49,499 bases of DNA, taken from contig JAEZHT010000076.1 of the NCBI GenBank assembly GCA_023436805.1, positions 1-49,499 of the forward strand, written 5' to 3'. The stretch's first letter is position 1, and each line of letters opens with the position of its first letter. Positions 41,853 through 49,499 of this stretch are shown here, piece by piece. The stretch is from Bacillota bacterium. Its GTDB lineage: Bacteria > Bacillota_I > Bacilli_A > Acholeplasmatales > UBA5453. The position numbers and the translations under genes are program-made. The notes beneath the pieces were generated by a model, which was not told where the DNA came from, searched no databases, and worked only from the letters and a program-made list of their open reading frames with translations.

Positions 41853-43544
41853 TTATTCGAGTGGATTATCTTCAGTATCTAACCTTGGTACACGCATTGG
41901 GTTGATGATATTTTCAGCGATGTTCTTTAAATGGTCGCCAATACGTTCCATATTCGATAAGATTTCAACATAATTGGTTTTGGAAGTGAAGTTCAATTCC
42001 CCAGCCTTTAATCTTTCAACATAACTCAATCTAAACTTTTCTTCAAGCTTATCGGTTAAGTTTTCATATTCTATCGCTACCTTGGCTTTTTCGATGTCAT
42101 TGAAGACGAAAGACGCCAGTGTAACATCAAACATTTCTTCTAAAACCCTATAATAGTGTTTCAAGTCTTCTTCGCCACCTTTGGATAGCGATTGGTTTTC
42201 TTGATATCGATTTTTAAAGAATCCAACCAGGTTGGTTAAATGGTCACCAATCCGTTCGAAGTCTCGAATGGTATCTAAGTCTCTCGAAAGTCGGTTAGAG
42301 TCTTTTTCTGACAATGAATTATTTCGAACCAATTTGATCATGTAGTCGTGCAGACGTTTATCATAATCATCCAAGGTATTTTCCATTTTTTCTGCTTTTT
42401 CAATCACACCTTCTTCATTGGTAAAACTGTATCGTTTCGCCAATAGGAAATAGGATTTCGCCAATTCACCCATTTTATTGATGCCTTTTTTAACATAATA
42501 TAAGGCCAACGATGGGGTTTCTTGTAAGAGGGATTCCGAGAAAATAACTTCTAATTCGTCGTTGTAAGGTTTATCTTTAATGATGACATGGGTGAATTTA
42601 ATCATGATATCGATAAACCAAAATAAGATGAGTGTCGTAACCACATTCATCATCACGTGAGCCACCGCGAGTGTGGCCATTGAATAAGGTTCAAGGAAAG
42701 TAACCTCTACCCATTCAACGATTTCATGATATGGCCATAAGAAAATGAGAAATATGGTAGTTCCGATCAAGTTAAACATGATGTGGATGGCTGAAACACG
42801 TTTGGCTTCAAGCGTACCATTGATGGAAGCCAAAAGACCCGTGATGGTTGTCCCAATGTTCGCACCTAAGATCATCGGTAGTGCACCCCATAAAGTAAAT
42901 GTCTGAACACCAGCTTCCACATTTAAATGATAGAGTTTCTGAATGATCCCAATCGATGCCGATGAACTTTGAACAGCAGCGGTGAACAGTGTTCCAAACG
43001 ATACCCCAAAGAACCAGAAGAAACTATTGGAAGTGTCTGAGAATAACAAGAATAAATCATGCACAGCATCCGTCATGACAATTTCTTTTAACCCTGAACC
43101 CATGACTTCAAGGCCAAAGAAAATTAACCCGAAACCAAGGATGGTTGTTCCAATGCTTTGAACCATTTTACGTTTAAAGAAGAATATCATGATGACGCCA
43201 ACAAACACGAACAACAAAGCGTAATCTGCAATCGGCAAACCGATTAAAACAGAGGTGATGGTTGTCCCGATATTGGCACCAAAAACAACACCAACGGCTT
43301 GTTTTAAAGTCATGAGGCCTGCCCCAACCAGACCGATGATGAGCACTGTCACACCACTCGAGGATTGTAAAAGCCCCGTGAGCAATATACCCACCAGGAT
43401 ACCTTTTAAAGGGGTATTGGTGGTCTTTTCGATGATGGTGCGGATTTTATTGCCTGCAGAACGTTTTAAACCGTCCCCCATCAAGTCGATACCATATAAA
43501 AATATCGCAACCCCACCTAGAATGAATAAAATGTTTTCTGTCAT
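41853..43544 (-). CDS. Na/Pi cotransporter family protein with PhoU-like domain
   Basis: The 563 residues hold two inverted NptA repeats, each with a QSSS motif (LLQSSSGVTV and AVQSSSASIG) and a GANIGTTIT motif, in an N-terminal eight- to ten-helix domain (about 1-320). A cytoplasmic C-terminal region (about 340-545) is PhoU-like with repeats of DFERIGDHL and NMERIGDHLKNI. The family exports or imports phosphate with sodium. An AAGGAG site precedes the ATG. It is a single gene; the PhoU part suggests phosphate-dependent gating. Confidence 0.92.
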   Translation of the reverse strand: MTENILFILGGVAIFLYGIDLMGDGLKRSAGNKIRTIIEKTTNTPLKGILVGILLTGLLQSSSGVTVLIIGLVGAGLMTLKQAVGVVFGANIGTTITSVLIGLPIADYALLFVFVGVIMIFFFKRKMVQSIGTTILGFGLIFFGLEVMGSGLKEIVMTDAVHDLFLLFSDTSNSFFWFFGVSFGTLFTAAVQSSSASIGIIQKLYHLNVEAGVQTFTLWGALPMILGANIGTTITGLLASINGTLEAKRVSAIHIMFNLIGTTIFLIFLWPYHEIVEWVEVTFLEPYSMATLAVAHVMMNVVTTLILFWFIDIMIKFTHVIIKDKPYNDELEVIFSESLLQETPSLALYYVKKGINKMGELAKSYFLLAKRYSFTNEEGVIEKAEKMENTLDDYDKRLHDYMIKLVRNNSLSEKDSNRLSRDLDTIRDFERIGDHLTNLVGFFKNRYQENQSLSKGGEEDLKHYYRVLEEMFDVTLASFVFNDIEKAKVAIEYENLTDKLEEKFRLSYVERLKAGELNFTSKTNYVEILSNMERIGDHLKNIAENIINPMRVPRLDTEDNPLE

Positions 43545-43572
43545 ATAATCTCCTTATTCCTAAATAAAATAT

Positions 43573-43603
43573 GAAAAAAAGATGCTAAAAAAGCACCTTT
43601 TTT
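43573..43603 (-). terminator. Terminator after pfkA
   Basis: On the minus strand AGGTGCT and AGCATCT pair (one G-U) around a T-rich loop, followed by seven T residues. It closes the pfkA unit and overlaps the end of the small ORF at 43585-43668. Confidence 0.7.
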
Positions 43604-43668
43604 GAGTGTCTAGTATCGATATGTGCTATGCTATGGACCATTTGTTTCCAGGTTCGATGTATAGTCAT
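43585..43668 (-). CDS. Candidate 27-residue ORF after pfkA
   Basis: An ATG at 43668 with a good AGAGGTGA site four bases upstream opens MTIHRTWKQMVHSIAHIDTR plus seven residues, ending in TAG within the terminator stem. It lies 18 bases after the pfkA stop. The ribosome site is the only strong evidence; the peptide is basic and matches no family I know. It could be a translated leader that affects termination, or chance. Confidence 0.3.
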   Translation of the reverse strand: MTIHRTWKQMVHSIAHIDTRHSKKVLF

Positions 43669-43685
43669 AAATCACCTCTAGAGGA

Positions 43686-44639
43686 TTAACGGATCTTCGA
43701 AGCGAGTTCGTAAATGTCTTGCATCGATTCATTTGGTGTAGATAAGACTTCATCAAATGTGTAATGCACCATTTTCGAGTTTTGAATCCCAACAGCAACA
43801 CCTGAGATGCCTTGCGATAATAAGTCTATCGCGTATGCACCCATGCGACCGGCGAGTATTCTATCTTCTGCGCATGGCGAACCGCCTCTTTGGACATAGC
43901 CCAAAACGGTGGCGCGGCATGCAAATCCGCTTTTTTCTGTAATTTCTTCTGCAAATTCATGTACATTACATACATTTTCTGTAATGACGATGATGGCGTT
44001 ACGACGACCCTCACTCTTGTGAACTTTGAGTCGTTCGATGATTTCATCTTTATTCATTGGGTGTTCTGGTGTGATGATGAATTCCGCACCACAACTGAGC
44101 CCTGCCGATACCGCCAAATCCCCACAATAACGACCCATCACCTCAACGATAGAACAACGTTGGTGTGAAGAGGAGGTATCACGGATTTTGTCGATGGCAT
44201 CGACGATGGTTTCTAAAGCCGTGTGAAAACCGATGGTATAATCGGTGCAGGACAAATCATTATCGATGGTACCAGGCAAACCAATGACTGGAAACCCCAT
44301 TTCAGTGAGTGCTTTCGCCCCCCGATATGTCCCATCGCCACCAATCGCAACCAATGCTTCGATACCGGCTTCTTTCATATTTTGAATGGCTCTTTCGCGT
44401 ACTTCTAGTTTATTGAATTCTTTTAAACGAGCGGTACCTAAAATCGTACCACCTTTAGCAAGTATTTCTGAAACGCTCTTTCGACTCATTTTTTCAAATG
44501 ACCCACTGACCAATCCAGCATAACCATCCATGACACCATAAATTTCATGTCCACTGTTGATGGCTGCACGGACGACCGCACGAATCGCGGGATTCATCCC
44601 AGGGGCGTCGCCACCCGATGTGAGTACTGCAATTTTCAT
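43686..44639 (-). CDS. pfkA: 6-phosphofructokinase, ATP-dependent
   Basis: The 317-residue length is close to the usual 320. Motifs are LTSGGDAPGMNPAIRAVVR, AIGGDGTYRGA with Gly at 103, and GLPGTIDNDL with Gly at 123; these two glycines are the known marks of ATP use. The fructose-6-phosphate site PEHP and the Arg-rich VLGYVQRGGSP segment are present. It commits sugar to glycolysis. A promoter with an extended -10 box (TGA-TATAAT, 44664-44669) and a GAGGTGATG ribosome site precede it. It is divergent from a PPi-type enzyme gene. Confidence 0.96.
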   Translation of the reverse strand: MKIAVLTSGGDAPGMNPAIRAVVRAAINSGHEIYGVMDGYAGLVSGSFEKMSRKSVSEILAKGGTILGTARLKEFNKLEVRERAIQNMKEAGIEALVAIGGDGTYRGAKALTEMGFPVIGLPGTIDNDLSCTDYTIGFHTALETIVDAIDKIRDTSSSHQRCSIVEVMGRYCGDLAVSAGLSCGAEFIITPEHPMNKDEIIERLKVHKSEGRRNAIIVITENVCNVHEFAEEITEKSGFACRATVLGYVQRGGSPCAEDRILAGRMGAYAIDLLSQGISGVAVGIQNSKMVHYTFDEVLSTPNESMQDIYELASKIR

Positions 44640-44663
44640 GTTTCATCACCTCAAACCGTCACT

Positions 44664-44672
44664 ATTATATCA
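44664..44672 (-). promoter_or_regulatory. Extended -10 promoter of pfkA
   Basis: TATAAT (44664-44669) preceded by TGA on the minus strand, about 25 bases before the ATG. No clear -35 is visible, as is usual for extended -10 promoters. Confidence 0.65.
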
Positions 44673-44794
44673 CTAATTTTACCCCAATTTATGTGTTTTT
44701 TACAAAAGTAACATCGAAATCGCTTTCTTCAAGTTTTTTTTAAACATATATGATAGAATAGTATCGAAAAGTTGAACGAAAGGAACCAAAATAT

Positions 44795-46039
44795 ATGAAA
44801 AACTTAAAAGGCGCGGCCATTCTTGGCCAATCCGGTGGACCAACCAGCGTTATTAATGCGAGTGCTGCCGGTGTATTCATCGAAGCATTAAAACAAGAAA
44901 ACATCACTGCAGTGTACGGCGCTGCACACGGTATTAAAGGGATTCTAGATGAAAACTTCTATGACATCTCCAAAGAAGATTTATACGAACTTGAATTACT
45001 TAAAAATACCCCATCTTCAGCGATTGGGTCAGTTCGTTACAAATTAAAACCACTTAAGAAGGACCCAAGTGATTATGAAAGATTACTTGAAGTCTTCAAA
45101 AAGTACAACATCCGCTACTTCTTCTACAATGGTGGTAATGATTCCATGGATACTTGTAACAAGATTTCCAAGTATTTCAAGAAGTCTGGTTGGGACTGCA
45201 ATGTCGTAGGTGTACCTAAAACAATCGATAATGACTTATATGGTACAGACCACTGCCCAGGGTATGGTTCTGCTGCGAAGTATGTCGCTACCACATTGAT
45301 GGAACTTTATCATGACGCTACTGTCTACAATACCCCAATGGTGACCGTGGTTGAAGTCATGGGTAGAAATGCCGGTTGGTTAACTGCCGCTGCGCAACTC
45401 GCTGTTTCTAAAGGTCAAGGCCCAGATTTGATTTATCTACCAGAAGTTGTCTTCGATTATGATCAATTCTTTAAAGATGTTGAAGAAGTCGTTAAACGTA
45501 AGACCAAAGCCATCATCGTTGTTTCTGAAGGTATCAAAGACAAAGATGGTAAATATGTACCAGAACATTACTCCAGCTTATCCACAGACTCCTTTGGACA
45601 CGCTCAATTGGGTGGTACTGCATCCATTTTAGCGGAACAAATCAAAGAAAAACTCAACGTCAAAGTACGTTCAATCGAATTCTCATTACTTCAAAGAAGT
45701 GCCGCACACTTAGCATCTAAAGTAGACGTTAGAGAAGCGTATATGGCTGGTGTTAAAGCGGTTAGAGCTGCTGTCAAAGGTACGACCGATAAGATGGTTG
45801 GTTTCGAAAGAGTCTCTTCTAACCCTTACAAGATTAAATACAAACTCGTGCCGCTTGCAAAAGCAGCAAACACCGAAAAGAAAGTCCCTGCTGAATGGAT
45901 CTTACCAAACGGACAAGGCTTGACTCAAGATTTCGTGGATTATGCATTACCACTCATTCAAGGCGATGACAAAGCACCACTTGTCGATGGTCTACCAAGA
46001 TTCGCTAAACTTAAAAAAGTATTCGTTGAGAAAAAGTAA
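44795..46039 (+). CDS. 6-phosphofructokinase, pyrophosphate-dependent type
   Basis: The 414-residue protein belongs to the longer PFK clade. The start GAAILGQSGGPTSVINASAAG resembles PPi-PFKs. At the two deciding positions it has Asp-116 in YNGGNDSMDT (Gly in ATP enzymes) and Lys-142 in VPKTIDNDLYG (Gly in ATP enzymes), which together mark pyrophosphate as phosphoryl donor. MVTVVEVMGRNAGWL and the QRSAAH segment are also typical. The reaction is reversible, so it can serve glycolysis and gluconeogenesis. PPi-dependent PFK activity is known in Acholeplasma laidlawii. AAAGGAA precedes the ATG. The normal downstream region is replaced by an insertion sequence. Confidence 0.93.
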   Translation: MKNLKGAAILGQSGGPTSVINASAAGVFIEALKQENITAVYGAAHGIKGILDENFYDISKEDLYELELLKNTPSSAIGSVRYKLKPLKKDPSDYERLLEVFKKYNIRYFFYNGGNDSMDTCNKISKYFKKSGWDCNVVGVPKTIDNDLYGTDHCPGYGSAAKYVATTLMELYHDATVYNTPMVTVVEVMGRNAGWLTAAAQLAVSKGQGPDLIYLPEVVFDYDQFFKDVEEVVKRKTKAIIVVSEGIKDKDGKYVPEHYSSLSTDSFGHAQLGGTASILAEQIKEKLNVKVRSIEFSLLQRSAAHLASKVDVREAYMAGVKAVRAAVKGTTDKMVGFERVSSNPYKIKYKLVPLAKAANTEKKVPAEWILPNGQGLTQDFVDYALPLIQGDDKAPLVDGLPRFAKLKKVFVEKK

Positions 46040-46049
46040 ATCTTACAAA

Positions 46050-46065
46050 GGGGCTGTAACGAAAT
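46050..46065 (+). repeat. Left terminal inverted repeat of the IS
   Basis: Sixteen bases, perfectly complementary to 47771-47786. It lies 10 bases after the stop of the PPi-PFK gene. Confidence 0.9.
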
Positions 46066-46081
46066 GAAGATTTAATTATCT

Positions 46082-46107
46082 TCAGGACGTTCAGTCCTTT
46101 TTTCTTT
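46082..46107 (+). terminator. Inward terminator at the left end of the IS
   Basis: aggac (46082-46086) and gtcct (46092-46096) form a stem followed by a T-rich tail. A second stem, gaagat/atcttc, precedes it. It would end transcripts entering from the PPi-PFK gene, which has lost any terminator of its own. Confidence 0.7.
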
Positions 46108-46198
46108 TGTTCATAATCCGACCATGTGGATAATTTTCGATTTTTAACCAAAACGAAAAGAAGATTCTTAAAATCTCCTGTTTTTAATTGTTATTCTA

Positions 46199-47698
46199 TT
46201 AGCTTAATCTGAATTTCTTCTTATGTAATTTCGATAAATTATAGCCGATTGCGACTAAGATAAACTCAAATTTAACATTTTCAATGCCACGACGTCTAAA
46301 TCGTCTCATACCCATGTTCTCTTTGATCACACCGAAGGCACCTTCTACCTGTATCGATCTTTGTACCCTTAATTCGATACCCAACTCAGATTGAAGATTT
46401 TCTCTTGCCTCTTTTTGTAATGCCCATAGTTCTTCATGGATATCTACTCTTCTTTTACTAGAGGGTACTTCATACACATCATGTCCCTTTTTACTGTGCC
46501 ATAAGAAGACTAACATCTCGTCATTTTCGTCGTAGTAATTACCTTGCTCGTCCTTCTTAAAGTTTACTGGTCGTTTTGGGTCTTGAATGTATTTCTTGTC
46601 ACTCGTGTCTTTACTATACATCGTATACTTTTGATATAAACCCATACCATTTAACTTCATATATCGATAGTTCTTTAACCCACCATACCCTGCGTCTGCT
46701 ACTGGGTATTGTGGATAAAATCCATACGCTTTCTTATACCCTTCTAAAAATGGGATTAAGGTTTGATAGTCACTTCGGTCTTGAAAGACATCCACGTGTA
46801 ATATGAACTCATTGGATACACCGATTTGTATGTTGTACCCTGGCTTTAACTGGCCATTCCTCATATGGTCTTCTTTCATATGCATAAAGGTCGCCCCTTT
46901 GTCCGTTCTTGCACACGAGTTCCGATCAGGTCCGATGACCTCAATGTAGTGATTATATTCCATGAGCTTCCCATGATATTCACTCATCTTTTCATAATCC
47001 CTTTGTAAAGCCGTTTTCCTTTGTCCTTTACCATAGACAAAGGATACAGTCCCTTGTTTAATCTCTTCATCTAAATACTGCACGATCTTCATTAAGGTTT
47101 CGATCTCATACGTCTCTTCTACAGGAAAAAAGATACCTTTTTCTTGATATCTCTCATTCATCTTTTCTAGTTGTTTGGTTATCTTTCTATATAACTTATC
47201 ACGGAACTTCTCAATCGAACCTTTCCATATGAATGTGTATTTGTTCGCGTTCGCTTCAATCTTTGTCCCGTCTATGTATATCTTCTGTACGTCGATTTGT
47301 TCTTTCTTTATGATGTATCGATTAATCTCATGAAAGATATCTTCTATGCTACCCTTAAGTCGTTCGTTCATGAATTGGTTAATCGTTTGGTGGCTTGGTT
47401 TGAGTTCGTCTGTTAACCACATAATTCTAATGTCGTTTTTCGCTGCCTTCTCCATACCTCTTAATGTCGTGATGTTTTCCATCATACAAAACAGTATTAA
47501 TTTGAGCATATTGACTGGATTATAGCCGATTCGTCCTACGTTCGATTCGGCTACGATGTATTGCCTAAAATCAATCCTCCTGAATACTTCGTCAAATGTT
47601 CGCGCTTCACTATCAAATGGTATTTTTACTTCAAATGATAGTGGTAATTTTAACTGTTTTGGGTTAAAATATCCTTGTACTAATTGTTGGGTTTGCAT
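46199..47698 (-). CDS. IS1182-family transposase (DDE)
   Basis: The 499-residue transposase has the N-terminal DUF772-type domain (about 40-125, with NPVNMLKLILFCMMENITT and PSHQTINQFM) and a DDE catalytic core. Likely catalytic residues are Asp-143 in YIDGTKIEAN, Asp-335 in VADAGYGGLKNY and Glu-452 in VEGAFGVIKENMGMRRF. No frameshift or stop interrupts it. A TGG-TATAAT extended -10 box lies at 47705-47713. Since its transcript would begin almost at the ATG, translation may be leaderless, and no Shine-Dalgarno site is visible. A hairpin just upstream shields it from outside transcription. Confidence 0.95.
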   Translation of the reverse strand: MQTQQLVQGYFNPKQLKLPLSFEVKIPFDSEARTFDEVFRRIDFRQYIVAESNVGRIGYNPVNMLKLILFCMMENITTLRGMEKAAKNDIRIMWLTDELKPSHQTINQFMNERLKGSIEDIFHEINRYIIKKEQIDVQKIYIDGTKIEANANKYTFIWKGSIEKFRDKLYRKITKQLEKMNERYQEKGIFFPVEETYEIETLMKIVQYLDEEIKQGTVSFVYGKGQRKTALQRDYEKMSEYHGKLMEYNHYIEVIGPDRNSCARTDKGATFMHMKEDHMRNGQLKPGYNIQIGVSNEFILHVDVFQDRSDYQTLIPFLEGYKKAYGFYPQYPVADAGYGGLKNYRYMKLNGMGLYQKYTMYSKDTSDKKYIQDPKRPVNFKKDEQGNYYDENDEMLVFLWHSKKGHDVYEVPSSKRRVDIHEELWALQKEARENLQSELGIELRVQRSIQVEGAFGVIKENMGMRRFRRRGIENVKFEFILVAIGYNLSKLHKKKFRLS

Positions 47699-47710
47699 AC
47701 TTCAATTATA

Positions 47711-47746
47711 CCAAAAAACCACCCTGGGCTTCCAGAGTGGTTTTTC
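47711..47746. terminator. Inward terminator at the right end of the IS
   Basis: aaccaccctgg (47717-47727) pairs with ccagagtggtt (47732-47742) with one G-U pair, and T runs follow on both strands. It stops read-through into the transposase and overlaps the extended -10 region of its promoter. Confidence 0.8.
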
Positions 47747-47770
47747 GTTTTATAGGTCTATAACGTTTCT

Positions 47771-47786
47771 ATTTCGTTACAGCCCC
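47771..47786 (-). repeat. Right terminal inverted repeat of the IS
   Basis: Sixteen bases, perfectly complementary to 46050-46065, followed by a run of seven T residues outside the element. Confidence 0.9.
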
Positions 47787-47861
47787 TTTTTTTCTTTTTG
47801 AAGGCCCAAAAGTCAAAATGTGTTGTATAATGGTTAAAGTAAGAAAAAGGAGTACACACTT

Positions 47862-48854
47862 ATGACATTATTTTGGGCGTTTGTGATTTTACTGGTTGGC
47901 TTTGTCATCCTCGTAAAAGGCGCAGATTTCTTCGTCGATGGGGCTTCCTCCATCGCTAAATTCTTTAAAATTTCCTCACTCATCATCGGTTTAACTGTGG
48001 TTGCTTTTGGGACCTCGTTGCCTGAAGCGGCTGTGAGTATCACTTCAGCCATTTCTGGAGCAGATGACGTTTCATTTGGAAACATCATTGGATCTAATAT
48101 TTTTAATATCGCTTTTATTTTGGGTACAGCAGCACTCGTACTACCTCAAGTCGTTCACGATGATTTAATTCGTAGAGATTTTCCTTTCGCGCTCATCGCA
48201 GTCGTGTTATTGGTCCCGATGTATTACTTCTTCGCAGGGTCATCCCCATACTTCATTTTACGTTTTGAAGCGGCTGTGTTGTTATTTATCCTCGCCGCAT
48301 TCATGTTCTTCATTTTCAGAGATGCGAAAGCAATGAATTCAATTAACACACAAGTGGTCACACCAGCCGTTGAAGTCGAAAAAATCGCGAAATACTCCAT
48401 CAAAATGGCCATCCCCATCACTTTAATCGGTATGGCTGGCATTGTTGGTGGTGGAATTATGGTCACCAATGGTGCGAGAACCATCGCATTAGAACTTGGC
48501 ATGTCCGAATGGTTGGTGGGTTTAACGATTGTTTCAGTTGGTACATCCTTACCTGAGTTGGTCACCTCTGTGGTGGCTGCAGCCAAAAAAGAATCCGAAA
48601 TTTCGATGGGCAACATCATTGGATCCAACATATTTAATATTGCTTTCATCTTAGGTGCGAGTGCATTCATCAATCCAATCGCACTCAACCAATCGGCCAT
48701 CATCGACATCTATTTCTTAATCGGTTTAACCGCTGTGGTATTCTTATTCTCATTATCCAATCGAAAAATCAGTCGTTTAGAAGGATTCTTCTTAGTAATG
48801 ACATACCTTGGCTATTTATCTTATATCATCTTAAGAGACCAACCTTCTGTCTAA
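47862..48854 (+). CDS. Calcium/sodium antiporter, CaCA family (YrbG type)
   Basis: The 330 residues show two inverted alpha repeats. The first is FGTSLPEAAVSITSA with NIIGSNIFNIAFILGTAAL (about 46-90), the second VGTSLPELVTSVVAA with NIIGSNIFNIAFILGASAF (about 226-272). The paired Glu residues in GTSLPE bind the cation. About ten membrane helices are expected. It exchanges calcium for sodium or protons across the membrane. An AAAAAGGAG site precedes the ATG. The IS inserted only about 75 bases upstream and may have changed its promoter. Confidence 0.95.
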   Translation: MTLFWAFVILLVGFVILVKGADFFVDGASSIAKFFKISSLIIGLTVVAFGTSLPEAAVSITSAISGADDVSFGNIIGSNIFNIAFILGTAALVLPQVVHDDLIRRDFPFALIAVVLLVPMYYFFAGSSPYFILRFEAAVLLFILAAFMFFIFRDAKAMNSINTQVVTPAVEVEKIAKYSIKMAIPITLIGMAGIVGGGIMVTNGARTIALELGMSEWLVGLTIVSVGTSLPELVTSVVAAAKKESEISMGNIIGSNIFNIAFILGASAFINPIALNQSAIIDIYFLIGLTAVVFLFSLSNRKISRLEGFFLVMTYLGYLSYIILRDQPSV

Positions 48855-48857
48855 AAA

Positions 48858-48888
48858 CAAAGCGTAGCCCGCAAGCTACGCTTTTTTT
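48858..48888. terminator. Terminator between the antiporter and the convergent esterase gene
   Basis: agcgtagc (48861-48868) pairs with gctacgct (48875-48882), with a T run to 48888. The esterase stop codon lies in the stem. Confidence 0.88.
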
Positions 48889-49499
48889 AATCGAAATTTT
48901 AGGAATGAAATGGCCACATCGAACCACGTTTGATTGTGTTTATGTACTGCTTCATAAGCCAGTGGGTCAGCGGTATATGCCTCTGTAACAACCGCTTTTG
49001 TCCCAAGCGATAACCCATGAATACCTGAATGATATAAGTGACAATCCACAGCTACACCGTGTTTTCGTAAAGCATCCATGAAATACAAACTGTTTTCGAC
49101 TTTGACAGTTTGGTCATCGATGGTATGAAATAAAAAGGTTTCCGGTGTGAGGTTGGTGACATGGTTTTCTAATGAGAATTTCTGTCTGGTTTCTTCTGTT
49201 ATTTCGCCATACAAACGTCGAATGGAATCTTCATGTGCATATCCTGCTTTACCTGTAATGACTGGATAAGCTAAGATCATCGCTTTGGGTGCGATTAGAC
49301 CTGGGTATTGATGGTGGTAAACGCCCATACTCGCCATATAATGGCCACCACTTGAAAAGCCGCACAAGATGAATGCATCTTTATCGATGGGGTACTGGTC
49401 ATCTTGAGTCATCACTTGGATGAATGAGGCGAGTTCATCGACGGTATCCGGGTATACTAAGAGGGTTTCTCGATAATAGATGATGCCGGCATGATAACC
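48876..49499 (-). CDS. Alpha/beta hydrolase (BD-FAE-like esterase), N-terminus off right edge
   Basis: The frame stays open through the window end: 29 further codons before the first GTG/ATG pair (starting GYHAGIIYYRETLLVYPDTV) are plausible protein, so the true start lies beyond 49499. The visible 208 residues include the nucleophile elbow CGFSSGGHYMASMG, an acid residue in FLFHTIDDQTVK, and the catalytic His in HSGIHGLSLG. This is the pattern of acetyl- or carbohydrate-esterases in the BD-FAE/Aes group. Substrate and full length cannot be determined from this window. Confidence 0.85.
   Translation of the reverse strand, partial: GYHAGIIYYRETLLVYPDTVDELASFIQVMTQDDQYPIDKDAFILCGFSSGGHYMASMGVYHHQYPGLIAPKAMILAYPVITGKAGYAHEDSIRRLYGEITEETRQKFSLENHVTNLTPETFLFHTIDDQTVKVENSLYFMDALRKHGVAVDCHLYHSGIHGLSLGTKAVVTEAYTADPLAYEAVHKHNQTWFDVAISFLKFRLKKA

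Larger units (their letters stand above)
46050..47786. mobile_element. IS1182-family insertion sequence, complete
   Basis: The element is bounded by a perfect 16-bp inverted repeat: ggggctgtaacgaaat (46050-46065) and atttcgttacagcccc (47771-47786), about 1737 bases in total. Three flanking bases (aaa/ttt) extend the symmetry. It contains one intact transposase gene on the minus strand. I find no target duplication: the left flank reads ttacaaa and the right ttttttt. Both ends have hairpin terminators facing inward. The full transposase and perfect ends suggest recent arrival, between the PPi-PFK and Ca/Na antiporter genes. Confidence 0.92.

Noticed and set aside
46040..47800. Target-site duplication flanking the IS
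   Set aside because: Bases on the two sides (ttacaaa and ttttttt) do not match in any register I tried.
1..49499. UGA read as tryptophan (Mycoplasma code)
   Set aside because: Genes end at TGA in coupled ATGA overlaps (mgtE, the Sel1 gene, lplA, gcvPA) and Trp residues use TGG, so the standard bacterial code applies.
1..49499. tRNA or rRNA genes
   Set aside because: No cloverleaf with a GTTCRAxTC-type T-loop and CCA end, and no rRNA-like sequence, was noticed in any intergenic region; the longest gene-free gaps are under 300 bases.

Overview
The window looks like chromosomal DNA from a low-GC, wall-less Firmicute relative, most likely Acholeplasmataceae (Acholeplasma or Paracholeplasma type). 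The reasons are moderately AT-rich DNA, strong AGGAGG-type ribosome sites, UGG for Trp with TGA used as a real stop (several ATGA overlaps), and the gene set. That set includes glucose-6-phosphate dehydrogenase, a pyrophosphate-type phosphofructokinase next to an ATP-type one, and a split glycine cleavage P-protein. The assignment is inference; no rRNA or marker gene is present to fix it.

Layout. 1-4.2 kb: the start of an L-serine dehydratase, an M32 carboxypeptidase and two tandem MgtE magnesium transporters. 4.4-5.7 kb: an AT-richer patch with an ankyrin-repeat membrane protein and a small hydrophobic protein. 5.8-10.9 kb: one minus-strand operon with a consensus promoter at 10744-10772 sitting among seven ATTGATT/AATCAAT motifs. 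It encodes four small proteins, each with a short 'GxI(T/S)xxEA' helical motif (one a DUF2089-type regulator without its zinc ribbon), then a heterodimeric ABC exporter with one degenerate ATP site. 10.9-20.6 kb: peptidase T, an esterase, a Sel1/TPR protein, an SGNH hydrolase, a multidomain glycerophosphodiesterase, an unknown membrane protein, a HAD-metallophosphatase fusion and an odd HTH protein. 20.7-25.6 kb: NADP-type glutamate dehydrogenase, a GH17-like hydrolase, alanine dehydrogenase, an AlkD-like protein and a PfpI-family protein. 25.6-30.9 kb: operon lplA-gcvT-gcvH-gcvPA-gcvPB. 30.9-34.5 kb: a CotH-type lipoprotein, a cyclase-family enzyme and zwf. 34.6-38.0 kb: an aminotransferase, then a Wzz-like / tyrosine kinase / PHP phosphatase triad without neighbouring polysaccharide genes. 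38.0-43.6 kb: pepF, uvrB and a Na/Pi cotransporter. 43.6-46.0 kb: divergent pfkA and PPi-type pfk. 46.05-47.79 kb: an intact IS1182-family insertion sequence. 47.8-49.5 kb: a Ca/Na antiporter and a truncated esterase.

How they work together. The metabolic core handles sugar (two phosphofructokinases, G6PDH) and amino acids (serine dehydratase, glutamate and alanine dehydrogenases, glycine cleavage, peptidases). This fits an organism that imports peptides and ferments them alongside sugars. The most interesting unit is the small-protein/ABC exporter operon with its operator array, which looks like a compact autoregulated envelope- or drug-stress module. No tRNA, rRNA, CRISPR array or replication origin was seen. 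No gene-free stretch exceeds 300 bases.
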